Shown here piece by piece: positions 1-7,760 of a stretch of 64,000 bases of DNA. This stretch comes from Arthrobacter sp. Marseille-P9274 (GTDB taxonomy: Bacteria; Actinomycetota; Actinomycetes; Actinomycetales; Micrococcaceae): the NCBI RefSeq assembly GCF_946892675.1, contig NZ_CAMPOV010000001.1, positions 1,648,033 to 1,712,032 on the forward strand, in the 5' to 3' direction. The number at the start of each line of letters is the position of its first letter. Within the stretch, counting starts at the first letter, position 1. A program made the translations under genes and the position numbers. The notes beneath the pieces were generated by a model. It saw only the letters and a program-made list of their open reading frames with translations, had not been told where the DNA came from and ran no database searches.

Positions 1-2
1 TG

Positions 3-680
3 GCCTACGTTTGCGTCGGCATCGTCATTGGCCGCCAGGTCCTGACGTCAAAGAAGGTCGCGCTCAGCATCGCAGCCTGGGGAGCCGGACTGGCCCTCAG
101 CACCTGGTTCCTGTCTTACTTCCTGCTGGTCCAGGCCGGCGGCTTCCAGCGCCTGGTGGAGGCGACGCCGACGATGACCAGCGCGCAAATCAACCAAGTG
201 CTGGCCTACGGTCCTCCGGAAGCACCGCCGATGCCAGACACCACGTGGTGGTGGCTGGCCGCCGTCGGTCCCTATACGAATACCCCGCTGAACGTGGTGC
301 ACAATTTGGGGGCAGCAATGGCCCTGACCGGAGTGGCGCTGCTATTGACGCGTTCCGGCGGCAGGATTTTCTCACCGCTGGCAGCGATGGGCGCTATGAC
401 GCTGACGCTCTATTCGGCGCACCTCATCGTCCTATGGCTCGACGTCCTGGACAGCGACCAGCCGCTGGTCTCCCTGTGCATCATGATCATTTCCTTCATG
501 CTGTTCGCCCTCGCTTGGCGCAGCTCGATGGGCAAGGGCCCTCTGGAGCAGATCATCGCGGACTCCAGCGACTGGGTCCGCAACCTGATCCGGCATCCGG
601 AGGAAAAGCGCTGGATGCGGCCACGGAAACAGCTGGAGGACCGCCAGCGTACTACTCCGGCTGGTGCCGGTCGCGGATGA
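3..680 (+). CDS. Integral membrane protein, C-terminal part (DUF418/HGSNAT-like), 5' end outside window
   Basis: The reading frame is open from the first bases of the window, so the start lies upstream. The visible 225 residues hold about five hydrophobic segments. The stretches HNLGAAMALTGVALLL and MGAMTLTLYSAHLIV resemble the C-terminal half of DUF418 / heparan-alpha-glucosaminide N-acetyltransferase-like membrane proteins, where a Gly-Met-Thr-Leu-Thr-hydroxyl motif precedes the last helices. The charged tail (RHPEEKRW, RKQLEDRQR) is probably cytoplasmic. These families are thought to move acyl groups across or at the membrane; the substrate cannot be told from sequence. It runs alone into a long non-coding gap. 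The family assignment is moderate, the coding status firm. Confidence 0.7.
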   Translation, partial: AYVCVGIVIGRQVLTSKKVALSIAAWGAGLALSTWFLSYFLLVQAGGFQRLVEATPTMTSAQINQVLAYGPPEAPPMPDTTWWWLAAVGPYTNTPLNVVHNLGAAMALTGVALLLTRSGGRIFSPLAAMGAMTLTLYSAHLIVLWLDVLDSDQPLVSLCIMIISFMLFALAWRSSMGKGPLEQIIADSSDWVRNLIRHPEEKRWMRPRKQLEDRQRTTPAGAGRG

Positions 681-1178
681 TGTGGTCGATTACGTTGGCT
701 CATCACCCGTCGGACAAAAGTGGAGGCGTCTAGAAGCGCCGAGCCGTGCAATAAGACTCTGATCGATCGGGTGACCAGATAAATCTGGGCTGCAAATCCG
801 CCAACCACCGATAACGGCGCCTACGTCGTGTGATGGGAGCTCGACAGCCGGCTACTGCCGTTGGCATCCGGTCTCTCCGGGTCGACCGGCATAACATGCC
901 GTCAGATCCCCCAAAAAGGGGATTGCTGTTTGCTCAGTTTACGGGGCTGACGTTTTTACAAGTGGTCTCGTCCATCCTGAGAGTGGTCTTGATCTGCGGG
1001 AGTTTTAACTACTACCCACGGAGCAGAATCAAGACCCTTCTGGCCGGGTCCGGTTGCCTCCCCCAAAAAAGGTCCGGACCCGGCCTCCCCCAGCTGACGC
1101 TTCAGTCCCGCAACCCCGCATATTCCCGATTAATGTCGGCTGACGTAAGATTCCACGCCAGGGAACCAGGAGGGTCCG
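681..1178. other. Non-coding gap with one copy of the GATAAC repeat
   Basis: No frame here has a credible start, ribosome binding site or protein-like composition. The only structure I see is the first copy of the dispersed dif-like repeat, listed separately. Confidence 0.5.
804..831 (+). repeat. Dif-like dispersed repeat, copy 1
   Basis: Left arm ends CCGATAA, six-base centre CGGCGC, right arm CTACGTCGTGT. The 13-mer CCGATAACGGCGC is identical in copies 1, 4 and 6. The right arm diverges from the ATATG seen in copies 2 to 5. It lies downstream of the membrane protein gene. Confidence 0.55.
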
Positions 1179-1457
1179 ATGGCACTGTCGGAAGAAGAGC
1201 GCAAGCGGCTTGAAGAGCTGGAGCGTGACCTGACAAAGGATGATCCCGCTCTGGCGCAGGAACTTGCCCCGGGGCCGTCCGACGACAGTGCGGGCCGCCT
1301 CGCCGTTCTCTGCATCCTCGCAGCCGTGGCAGGACTCGTACTCCTCATTATCGGCATCGCCACCCAAATCATCGTCGTCGGAGTCCTGGGATTCCTGCTC
1401 ATGAGCGGAAGCGTCTACCGTCTGATGACCGCTCCCCCGCCCCAGGACGGACAGTAA
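1179..1457 (+). CDS. DUF3040 domain membrane protein
   Basis: A 92-residue protein with the typical actinobacterial DUF3040 arrangement: an acidic N-terminal amphipathic segment (MALSEEERKRLEELERDL) that usually anchors a helix, a short linker, then two closely spaced hydrophobic helices at about residues 40-60 and 64-80. The start is set by an AGGAGG-like site seven bases upstream. The function of the family is unknown; members are small inner-membrane proteins, often near stress or cell-division genes. It appears monocistronic. Confidence 0.85.
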   Translation: MALSEEERKRLEELERDLTKDDPALAQELAPGPSDDSAGRLAVLCILAAVAGLVLLIIGIATQIIVVGVLGFLLMSGSVYRLMTAPPPQDGQ

Positions 1458-1779
1458 CGACCAAGACCCCCGATTATGCCCCAGGCGCACCCAACAACCG
1501 ACGACAAGGGACCGGCACCGGCAAACCCCTCAGGCGGACTTCAGTTGTTCGATGTCTGCTCTTCCAGCTCGCCCGCCTGGTCCCTCTCCATAGACTGAGA
1601 CTAAACGCCCGTTTTGGCTGCCCTGACAGGGCCCGCACCCAATGACCTTCCGGTTACCAAAACGTAATGCGCGTCTTCCGTTCCTCCGACGATGTCTGCA
1701 CCTAGTGTGGGTGGCCAGTGGCCGGCAACGGAGCCGTCCGCTGGTTCGGTTACTGTCCGGTGAGGAATGGGGATTCCAT
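1458..1779. other. Non-coding gap
   Basis: No gene seen on either strand. It presumably carries the promoter of the helix-turn-helix gene that follows; I could not pick a convincing -35/-10 pair. Confidence 0.4.
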
Positions 1780-2043
1780 ATGGCAGAGAACGACGACGGC
1801 AACGAGGTGTTCCTGTCCGTTGCACAGGTTGCAGCCCGACTGAACGTCTCGAAAATGACGATCTACCGTATGGTCCATACCGGCGAAATGCCCGCTGTGC
1901 TCATCGGGCACACCTACCGGGTCCGGGAAACGGCCCTGGCGCAGTATCTCGAACACGGCCTGATCGCGGCCAAGGCCGCCTGCCCCGTGATCAGCGAATC
2001 CAGTCCATTCCGAGGGGGACAGCGTGGCAAAGATACCGTTTAA
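1780..2043 (+). CDS. Excisionase-family helix-turn-helix protein
   Basis: An 87-residue MerR/excisionase-type DNA-binding protein. Residues 9-55 form the winged helix signature: LSVAQVAARLNVSKMTIYRM, then a TGEMPAVLIGHTYRV wing and a terminal helix. The fold is that of BldC/Xis-like small regulators in actinobacteria, many of which are chromosomal regulators and not phage excisionases. I chose the ATG because the upstream part of the open frame is not protein-like and purine-rich GAGGAATGGGG lies just before it. Its last codons overlap the start of a 58-residue gene, suggesting coupled translation. Confidence 0.8.
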   Translation: MAENDDGNEVFLSVAQVAARLNVSKMTIYRMVHTGEMPAVLIGHTYRVRETALAQYLEHGLIAAKAACPVISESSPFRGGQRGKDTV

Positions 2044-2200
2044 GCCCGGCGACTACGTGGTCGCGGACGAACCGTTCAACGGCCGCAGGGAAGGCATCGT
2101 CAAAGTGATCAACGGACCCAGCATCGGCCTGCAGATCATCGGCGAATCCGGCACCGGCTACATCTACTACGACTACCGCGACGTAGCAAAACCGGACTGA
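2024..2200 (+). CDS. Small protein (58 aa) overlapping the excisionase-like gene
   Basis: A GTG-started frame of 58 residues that overlaps the end of the preceding gene by 20 bases, with a strong GAGGGGGA ribosome site five bases upstream. The product begins AKIPFKPGDYVVADEPF and continues with alternating beta-like segments (GIVKVINGPSIGLQIIG, GYIYYDYRDVAK). It looks like a small SH3/KOW-like beta-barrel protein of the kind that ends in a tyrosine-rich strand. No family is recognised with certainty. The good ribosome site, overlap and sensible composition argue that it is real and co-translated with the regulator. Confidence 0.65.
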   Translation: MAKIPFKPGDYVVADEPFNGRREGIVKVINGPSIGLQIIGESGTGYIYYDYRDVAKPD

Positions 2201-2359
2201 CCTGACCAGGCTGACCAGGCATTTGAAGCACCCCGGCCGCCATACACGGCAACCTTTCCTGTTCCTCCGCAATTAGGTTCAGGACTATGGTCAATCGCTT
2301 CATGAGAAGGCATGATTCATGTGTCGGAAGCGGACGGGCAGACAGGACGGCGACGAGCC

Positions 2360-2686
2360 ATGACAACGGTACAGGAGCAGCCCGAACAGGGGACGCTGAA
2401 TGATCCGGTCGAGCTCCGGTTCACCCCGCAGGGCGCGCCGCTGGCGGTGCGCTGGGACGGCCGGTTGTGGCCGGTAGCGGCGGAACCCCTGTACTGGAAC
2501 AACCGCCGGAACCGATGGGAACCGGCCGTTCCGGCCGGCCCAAAGCGTGGCCAGTCGGACGACATCGAATACTGGAGGCTGCAGGTCCGCGCAATGTCTT
2601 CCGCTCCCCTGCGGACCCTCGAGGTGCGCAGGCATCCGTGCCGGGAAGGCTGGCACCTGACCCGTGTCTGCGATGAGCGACCGTGA
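2360..2686 (+). CDS. DUF6504-like small protein
   Basis: A 108-residue soluble protein rich in Trp, Arg and Pro. Its layout is V-E-L-R-F, then V-R-W-D-G-R-L-W-P-V, EPLYWNNRRNRWE, IEYWRLQVR and a final GWHLTRVCD. This resembles the DUF6504 fold often found beside mutagenic translesion genes in actinobacteria, though no such genes are near. The open frame extends 16 codons upstream, but the ATG chosen here matches the start of a degraded second copy near 25.64 kb. Role unknown. See the pseudogene entry for the paralogue. Confidence 0.6.
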   Translation: MTTVQEQPEQGTLNDPVELRFTPQGAPLAVRWDGRLWPVAAEPLYWNNRRNRWEPAVPAGPKRGQSDDIEYWRLQVRAMSSAPLRTLEVRRHPCREGWHLTRVCDERP

Positions 2687-3020
2687 AAAGCCGAGGTTCT
2701 GGCCTGTTACTGGACTAGTGGCCGCCTCTATTGGTTTTGTGTCCACCGCTGTTCTGTTGAGCAGCCTTGGCGGTCATGTACGGAAAACGATGCAGCAGCC
2801 GGTTGCCCCGCGACGATGCTTGATGCGGGCCTCATGTTGTGCGCCTCGTTGCTCGCACTGGCTGGCATCTCCTCGCATTGCTAAGCCGGCACCTATCGTC
2901 AAGTCGCAGATAACTGCGCATATGACAGGTCACCATCAGGCCTGCCTCGGGCACGCCATCCCGAACCCATGCCCTGCACCCACCCGGGCATACACAAGGA
3001 CAGCCTCCCAGCAGGTGTGA
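2673..3020 (+). CDS. Doubtful membrane protein, possibly decayed
   Basis: The frame overlaps the previous gene's 3' end by 14 bases. The first 35 residues look genuine: a charged start (MSDREKPRFW) followed by one hydrophobic helix (VAASIGFVSTAVLLSSL). After about residue 45 the composition turns into a Cys/Pro/Arg-rich mix typical of unselected high-GC sequence, and copy 2 of the repeat lies inside. It may be a short membrane gene frameshifted after its helix. No clear ribosome site. Confidence 0.3.
   Translation: MSDREKPRFWPVTGLVAASIGFVSTAVLLSSLGGHVRKTMQQPVAPRRCLMRASCCAPRCSHWLASPRIAKPAPIVKSQITAHMTGHHQACLGHAIPNPCPAPTRAYTRTASQQV
2903..2930 (+). repeat. Dif-like dispersed repeat, copy 2
   Basis: Left arm AGTCGCAGATAA, centre CTGCGC, right arm ATATGACAGGT. 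It shares GATAAC-x-GCGCATATG with copies 4 and 5, apart from single changes. Confidence 0.55.
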
Positions 3021-3061
3021 TCCGTGCGCTGGCAGAGCCCTGAACTGTAAGGATCAGCGAA

Positions 3062-3160
3062 TCAGCCGAAGGTCGACAACCACCACCACGATATAAGGAT
3101 CACTCCCAACACGGAAAGGACAGCCACGATAGCGACGAAACCCCAACGTCCTGTGCTCAT
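3062..3160 (-). CDS. Very small membrane protein (32 aa)
   Basis: A 32-residue frame on the minus strand starting MSTGRWGFVAIVAV and ending WWWLSTFG. The whole middle forms one transmembrane helix capped by three tryptophans. A GGGGGA ribosome site precedes the ATG by four bases. Short single-helix proteins of this kind are common but poorly annotated. The ribosome site and clean helix support it; there is no neighbour on the same strand. Confidence 0.5.
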   Translation of the reverse strand: MSTGRWGFVAIVAVLSVLGVILISWWWLSTFG

Positions 3161-3276
3161 GATTTCCCCCAATGCTCAGGAGAGCCTCCCAGCCCTCAGC
3201 CGTGCACTTCTATACAGTTTGGCGCGGGCGGGGTAATCCGGCAACAGCCGGATTACCCCGCCCGCCGGCTGGATAG

Positions 3277-3545
3277 CCGCCGGGACCAGGTACGGGTAAG
3301 GGCTGGCCCTTGCAGCGGGCCGCCATCAACCAAGCGACCGAGCTTTCCCCGACGACCCTTGGGCATCACCTGAACGTATGGGAAGACCTCGGGGTGATCA
3401 GCGGCAACATCGCGACAGGTGAACGGCGCGGCCGATCTGTCGTCTACTCCGCCAACCACGAGTTCGTCCGGCAGCTCTGCCGGACCAAGACGGACTTCCT
3501 GCTGGGCAAGAAACCGGGACTCATCGACGCGGGCAGCTGCCAGGA
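3277..3545 (+). pseudogene. ArsR-family regulator remnant
   Basis: The translated frame shows the recognition half of an ArsR winged helix: INQATELSPTTLGHHLNVWE, then LGVISGNIATGERRGR and VVYSANHEF, which match helix 3, the recognition helix and the beta wing. The N-terminal 30 or so residues are missing, because a TAG sits just upstream and no ATG or GTG with a ribosome site is present. The 3' end runs into the border of an IS110 fragment. I read it as a regulator cut at its 5' end and abutted by transposon debris. A TTG start at 3310 for a short protein cannot be excluded. Confidence 0.6.
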
Positions 3546-3596
3546 CATGCGGCCGCCCCGGCCGGTATCGGGCCGGGGGTGTCCCTATGGTTTTCG

Positions 3597-3845
3597 TCAA
3601 GCTGCTGAGGGCAGGTCATTCGGCGTTGGGTCTTGATAGAGGGTGCCGTCGCGGGGCATGGCGAAGAGGACGTCGGAGCGACGTCGGGCGAGGGCAATGA
3701 TGGCCTGGTTGTGGCGTTTGCCTTCGGCGCGTTGGCGTTCGTAGTAGGCCCTCGAGGGCGGGTGGTACAGGGCGGCGAAGGCGGAGAGGAAGAGAGCGCG
3801 TTTGAGTTTCTTGTTTCCTCGCCGGCCTGCTGGAGGGGAAGTCAT
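3597..3845 (-). pseudogene. IS110-family transposase, C-terminal fragment
   Basis: About 82 codons encode the typical IS110 C-terminus: RRGNKKLKRALFLSAFAALY, SRAYYERQRAEGKRHNQAI and ARRRSDVLFAMPRDG. In intact elements this follows the helix-hairpin-helix part of the second domain (Transposase_20). A TGA two codons before the first ATG closes the frame, and the N-terminal RuvC-like domain is absent from the window. It is the leftover 3' end of an old insertion between the ArsR remnant and the small gene upstream. Confidence 0.85.
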
Positions 3846-3848
3846 CTG

Positions 3849-4070
3849 TCACAAGAAACCCGACCTGTGTGCGTGCTCGCCTTGTCTGAACCTGAGTTCC
3901 AGGTCTACCAGTGCCAGCCGCATTAGCGTCTGATCCCGGGCCCAGCCGGCCCGGCCGTTGCACTCTCGGAACATCTCTTCCTGTAATCGGGCCGCCAGAG
4001 TGTAAAGGTCTTCCAGCGACAGAGCAGCCAGGTCGGAAGGGAAAAACGTCTTCGGCCGGATGGAGAACAT
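3849..4070 (-). CDS. Hypothetical protein (73 aa)
   Basis: A 73-residue soluble protein, predicted helical: FFPSDLAALSLEDLYTLAA, LQEEMFRECNGRAG, RDQTLMRLALVDLELR. The start is chosen for the strong GGAGGAAGG site nine bases upstream; a longer in-frame extension lacks one. No family is recognised. It sits just upstream of the IS110 fragment, so its original downstream neighbours may be lost. The coding composition is good. Confidence 0.65.
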   Translation of the reverse strand: MFSIRPKTFFPSDLAALSLEDLYTLAARLQEEMFRECNGRAGWARDQTLMRLALVDLELRFRQGEHAHRSGFL

Positions 4071-4240
4071 GGGCGGATTTCCTTCCTCCCCAACCGCCTT
4101 GAGTCTAAGCCCGTCACCGCAGCTCCGCACACCCCTGAATCGAAGCGTCTCCGGCTGCCTGGCTGGCCCCTTTGACCAGGATTCCCGTCGGGCGGAAAGG
4201 TGCCGGCATCCGGCGGGCAGGACGTCAGGGCCCGGGACGG

Positions 4241-4393
4241 CTAGGTCGGTTCGGAGCCGGCGGGTGGAAGGTCGGGGTTCAGGTCCTCGATCCGCAGGTC
4301 CTCGGCGGCCAGCGGCACTGCGAGCTCCGCTCCTACGATGCCGGCCAGAATGGTGCCGGCGGCGAGGGAAAGCAGGGCGGCCGCTGCCCGATT
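4241..4393 (-). pseudogene. Remnant of a membrane or exported protein
   Basis: Fifty open codons give a plausible protein end: ALLSLAAGTILAGIVGAEL, then PLAAEDLRIEDLNPDLPP. An in-frame TGA lies just upstream and there is no start codon or ribosome site, so only the C-terminal tail of a gene seems to remain. It lies divergent from the TetR gene and could be the stump of its former target. This is inference from composition only. Confidence 0.3.
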
Positions 4394-4462
4394 TCAGGCT
4401 CTGAGGTTATTGCCTTGCAGCGGGGCGTAGGCTGATGCCAGCAGCCTACTGAGGGAGCTGTC

Positions 4463-5176
4463 ATGAGCGATTCCGGTGCAGAGGCGGATGGGGAGATCGC
4501 AGGACTTCCGGCGCGCAGGCACGGCCTGGACCGGCGCATGATTCTTGAGGCCGGTGCCGATTTTATCGAGACGCACGGGCTGCGCCAGTTGTCGATGCGC
4601 CGGCTGGGCGCCCGGCTCGGAGTGGAGGGCATGTCCCTCTACCGCCACGTGCCGTCGCGGGACGACTTGCTGGACGGCATCGTGGAAGTCGTACTGGATG
4701 ATCTTTATGGCGATCCCGAGGTCTATCTTGAGCCGAAGAACGGCTGGCAGGATTACCTGCTCCGTCTGGCCCGCGGGCTGCGGCGGGTGGCGCTGGCCCG
4801 CCCGCAGATCTTCCCGTTGATTGCCACCCGACCGCCCCAGGCCCCGTGGATCCGCCCTCCGCTCAGGAGCCTGCGCTGGATTGATTCCTTTTTCGGGGCC
4901 TTGGGTGCGGCCGGCTTCCGTGACGACGCCGCAGTGGCGGCGTACCGCGCTTTCAGCAGTTTCCTGCTCGGGCACCTGCTGCTGGAAGTGGCTGCGAAGG
5001 GTGCGGATATCGCACCGGTGGAAATGCCGGAACCGCAGGGGCAGATCCCCGGGGGCCTGGAAGCGTATCCGCATGTGCGGCGGCTGGAGCAGCGCCTCTC
5101 CGAGGACCGCAGCGCCGAGGAATTCGAAGAATCCCTGGCCAACCTCCTGAACCGGATCGCAGCTCTCCGAGACTAG
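4463..5176 (+). CDS. TetR/AcrR family transcriptional regulator
   Basis: A 237-residue repressor-type regulator. The N-terminal helix-turn-helix covers residues 24-70 (ILEAGADFIETHGLRQLSM, then LGVEGMSLYRHVPSRDDLL), and the helical ligand-binding half follows. The last part resembles the C-terminal domain of TetR class proteins (TetR_C_1), which bind small hydrophobic drugs. GAGGGA precedes the ATG. It is transcribed toward the envelope-stress operon but separated from it by 281 bases. Its target may be itself or the decayed gene on the opposite strand. Ligand unknown. Confidence 0.85.
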   Translation: MSDSGAEADGEIAGLPARRHGLDRRMILEAGADFIETHGLRQLSMRRLGARLGVEGMSLYRHVPSRDDLLDGIVEVVLDDLYGDPEVYLEPKNGWQDYLLRLARGLRRVALARPQIFPLIATRPPQAPWIRPPLRSLRWIDSFFGALGAAGFRDDAAVAAYRAFSSFLLGHLLLEVAAKGADIAPVEMPEPQGQIPGGLEAYPHVRRLEQRLSEDRSAEEFEESLANLLNRIAALRD

Positions 5177-5237
5177 CCTTCCTCGCCCGGCCCCCTAAGG
5201 AAGTTGAGGGAAAGTTCCGGGATCTATTGCCACCGAT

Positions 5238-5258
5238 TAGTAAGCATGCTTTGCTTAC
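5238..5258. promoter_or_regulatory. Palindrome TAGTAAGCATGCTT upstream of envelope-stress operon
   Basis: The perfect palindrome AAGCATGCTT is embedded in a wider inverted repeat (GTAAGCA, five bases, TGCTTAC) about 200 bases before the first gene of the operon. The same 10-mer, with the related flank TACTA, occurs upstream of manganese catalase. It is probably an operator for a shared regulator. Confidence 0.45.
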
Positions 5259-5457
5259 ACCGTAAACATTATCCGGTTGCGCGGGTCACCGAAGCTGCGC
5301 TCCTGAGAACGGAAAGCAGGCGCCTTACTGACCCGTCCCGGCTGATCCGCCGCGTGACGACAGGCTGCAGGGTTGACGGATCTAACTGTCCCGGATCGGG
5401 AGGGGCGCCTCCCGGCAGGTCAAAACACATGAATGCAGAGTGTCACCGGAGGTTTCC

Positions 5458-6534
5458 ATGACAGGCAGGGCCGATTTTTCACAGACAGCAGATAAGGGCC
5501 GCAAGGCTCCGGACCCCGAGGACGGCCGGAAGCCGGACAGTCCGGGAGAGGTCAGCAAGCCGAACTGGAAGTACATTCTCAAGCGGACGCTCAGGGAGTT
5601 CTCGAAGGACAACTGCACTGATCTCGCGGCGGGGTTGACGTACTTCGGTGTTCTTTCGCTTTTCCCCGCACTGCTGGCGATGGTGTCGCTGCTGGGCGTC
5701 ATCGGGCAGGCCGAACAAACCACTCAGGCCCTGCTGCAGATCGTTGAAGGCGTGGCGAGTCCGGAAGTCGTGGAGACCCTGCGGCAGCCGATCCAGCAGC
5801 TGGCCAGCGCGCCGGCGGCAGGTTTTGCCCTCGTCGTCGGTCTGGCCGGCGCCATCTGGTCCGCGTCGGGCTATGTCGGCGCTTTCGGGCGGGCGATGAA
5901 CCGGATTTACGAGGTCGACGAGGGACGGCCGTTCTACAAGCTGCGCCCGGTGATGCTGGTCATCACCGTGGTCATGCTGCTGCTGGCCGTGGTGATGGCC
6001 CTCATGCTGATCGTTTCCGGCCCCGTGGCCCAGGCCGTCGGTGACGCCGTCGGACTGGGCGGGACAGCCGTGACCGTGTGGAACATCGCCAAGTGGCCGC
6101 TGCTGGTGCTCTTCGCGATCCTGATGATCGCCGTGCTGTACTACGCGACGCCGAATGTGAAGCAGCCCAAGTTCCGGTGGATGAGCATGGGGTCCTTCAT
6201 CGCACTGGTGGTACTGGCGTTGGCTTCCCTGGGTTTCTTCTTCTACGTCTCGAACTTCGGCAATTACAACAAGACCTACGGTGCCATCGGCGGCATGATC
6301 GTGCTGCTGCTGTGGATCTGGATCGCCAACCTTTCGCTGCTGTTCGGTGCTGAGTTCGACGCCGAAATGGAGCGCGGACGCCAGCTTCAGGGCGGGATCG
6401 AGGCCGAAGAGACGATCCAGCTGCCGCCCCGGGACACCAAGGCCAGCGAGAAGAAACTCGACAAGGAAAGGAAGGACGTCAAAGACGGACGCGTGCTGAG
6501 GGAACAGCACGGCAAAAACCCTGATCAGGACTGA
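5458..6534 (+). CDS. YihY/BrkB family membrane protein
   Basis: A 358-residue integral membrane protein of the YihY/virulence factor BrkB family, formerly annotated as RNase BN, which is now considered wrong. After a cytoplasmic Pro/Lys-rich head, the family signature appears at about residue 45 (FSKDNCTDLAAGLTYFGVLS), followed by six transmembrane helices and the motif YYATPNVKQPKFRW before the last pair. The charged tail is typical of actinobacterial members. I chose the ATG with GGAGG five bases upstream; a GTG six codons earlier lacks a site. It is first in a run of five genes with envelope or stress themes. Transport or lipid functions have been proposed for the family, none is settled. 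Confidence 0.9.
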   Translation: MTGRADFSQTADKGRKAPDPEDGRKPDSPGEVSKPNWKYILKRTLREFSKDNCTDLAAGLTYFGVLSLFPALLAMVSLLGVIGQAEQTTQALLQIVEGVASPEVVETLRQPIQQLASAPAAGFALVVGLAGAIWSASGYVGAFGRAMNRIYEVDEGRPFYKLRPVMLVITVVMLLLAVVMALMLIVSGPVAQAVGDAVGLGGTAVTVWNIAKWPLLVLFAILMIAVLYYATPNVKQPKFRWMSMGSFIALVVLALASLGFFFYVSNFGNYNKTYGAIGGMIVLLLWIWIANLSLLFGAEFDAEMERGRQLQGGIEAEETIQLPPRDTKASEKKLDKERKDVKDGRVLREQHGKNPDQD

Positions 6535-6567
6535 CCGCACTACAGATCGAGCATTGGAGCAACCAGT

Positions 6568-7314
6568 ATGACGACGCAGAACCGGCAGGAACCCTCGGTA
6601 CAGGCTACGGAAGGCCTTGACCAGGGCAGCCACGCAACCACGCAAGAACCGTCAACAGCGTCCGCGGCCAAGGACGGGGCTAAGGACGTCGCCCGGCAAG
6701 GTACCCAGGCCGCGAAGGACGTGGCAGGCACCGCCGCCTCGGAGGCGAAGAACCTCACCCGGGAGGCAGGAACACAGGCAAAAAACCTGGTGAGCGCGCT
6801 GGGCTCGAACCTGAAGGACCAGGCCGGCACACAGCAGCAGAAGGTCGCCCGGGGGCTGTGGTCCCTCAGCGATGAACTGCAGTCGATGGCCCAGGGCGCG
6901 GAGAATTCGGGCCCTGCCTCGAACCTTGTCGGGCAGGCTGCCCAGCGCGCCGGGAACATGGCTGTCTGGTTCGAAGCACGTGACCCGGGGTCCCTGCTCG
7001 AAGAAGCCAAGGGCTTCGCCCGCAAGCGTCCCGGTGCTTTCCTGGCCATCGCAGCCGGAGCCGGCCTGCTGGCCGGACGCCTGACCCGCGGCCTGACCGG
7101 AAGCCAGGCAGGCACCCAATCCCCGGCCGGGACACATGTTCCACCGGCTACCCCGCCCAGTCCCGCTGCAGCGCCCAGCGCCGGCAGAACGGGCACCGCC
7201 GCGTCCGCGGATGCGGTTGATGCTTTGCCCGATCCCTGGGATGCAGAGCCGACTATTGCCCCGGGCACTCCCCCGGTGAGCACGAATCCCGGCGGGAGGC
7301 TACCGCTCTCATGA
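6568..7314 (+). CDS. Alanine/lysine-rich helical protein, LEA-like, with membrane anchor
   Basis: A 248-residue low-complexity protein. Residues 30-95 consist of repeated 11-residue-like amphipathic helix units (AKDGAKDVARQGTQAAKD, SEAKNLTREAGTQAKN), which recall late-embryogenesis-abundant and apolipoprotein-type helices. A short hydrophobic stretch near residue 155 (PGAFLAIAAGAGLLAG) resembles the glycine-zipper anchor of DUF883/ElaB-type proteins, and a Pro/Ala/Thr-rich tail follows. Its stop overlaps the next start by four bases (ATGA), so the two are translationally coupled. A role in membrane protection under stress is inferred from composition and neighbours. Confidence 0.7.
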   Translation: MTTQNRQEPSVQATEGLDQGSHATTQEPSTASAAKDGAKDVARQGTQAAKDVAGTAASEAKNLTREAGTQAKNLVSALGSNLKDQAGTQQQKVARGLWSLSDELQSMAQGAENSGPASNLVGQAAQRAGNMAVWFEARDPGSLLEEAKGFARKRPGAFLAIAAGAGLLAGRLTRGLTGSQAGTQSPAGTHVPPATPPSPAAAPSAGRTGTAASADAVDALPDPWDAEPTIAPGTPPVSTNPGGRLPLS

Positions 7315-7760
7315 CGCACCCGAATTCCAGCGGCGCCCACTCCTATGAGGTCCCGCCAACACAAGCCGAAGAGCGGGCCGCGAATGCCTCACTCGGGGAT
7401 ATCCTCGGCGACGTCAGCCGCGATATGTCCACCCTGATGCGCCAGGAACTCGAACTGGCCAAGGCCGAACTGAAGGAATCCGGCACCAAGGCCGGCAAGG
7501 GCGCCGGCCTGCTCGGCGGCGCGGGAGTTGCCGGCCACTTCGTCCTGGTGTTCCTCTCGCTGGCCCTGACGTTCGCGCTCGGCACGCTGATCGGCCTTGG
7601 CTGGTCCGCGGTGATCGTCGCCGTGATCTGGGCAATCGTCGCCGCCGTCCTCGCGGCCAAGGGCAAGAAGGCCCTGAAAGAGGTCCGCGGGATGCCGCAA
7701 ACCGCCGAAACCGTCAAGGAAATCCCCCCGACACTGAAACCAGGTGAGGAAACCCCATGA
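7311..7760 (+). CDS. Phage holin family protein (actinobacterial Holin-X, DUF1469)
   Basis: A 149-residue protein with the standard Holin-X layout: an amphipathic N-terminus (LGDILGDVSRDMSTLMRQE and LELAKAELKESGTKAGKG), two transmembrane helices at about residues 60-85 and 90-112, and a Lys-rich tail. Despite the name, this group is chromosomal and usually sits beside DUF3618 genes, as here. Both ends overlap their neighbours by four bases, showing tight translational coupling. The function is unknown and there is no lysis cassette nearby. Confidence 0.9.
   Translation: MTHPNSSGAHSYEVPPTQAEERAANASLGDILGDVSRDMSTLMRQELELAKAELKESGTKAGKGAGLLGGAGVAGHFVLVFLSLALTFALGTLIGLGWSAVIVAVIWAIVAAVLAAKGKKALKEVRGMPQTAETVKEIPPTLKPGEETP

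Noticed and set aside
1780-2043. Phage or plasmid excisionase
   Set aside because: No integrase gene or attachment site is nearby; the fold is shared with chromosomal BldC-like regulators.
3597-3845. Intact IS110 element
   Set aside because: Only the C-terminal 82 codons are present; the catalytic N-terminal domain is missing.
7311-7760. Prophage lysis gene (holin)
   Set aside because: No endolysin, terminase or structural genes nearby; the Holin-X/DUF3618 pairing is chromosomal in actinobacteria.
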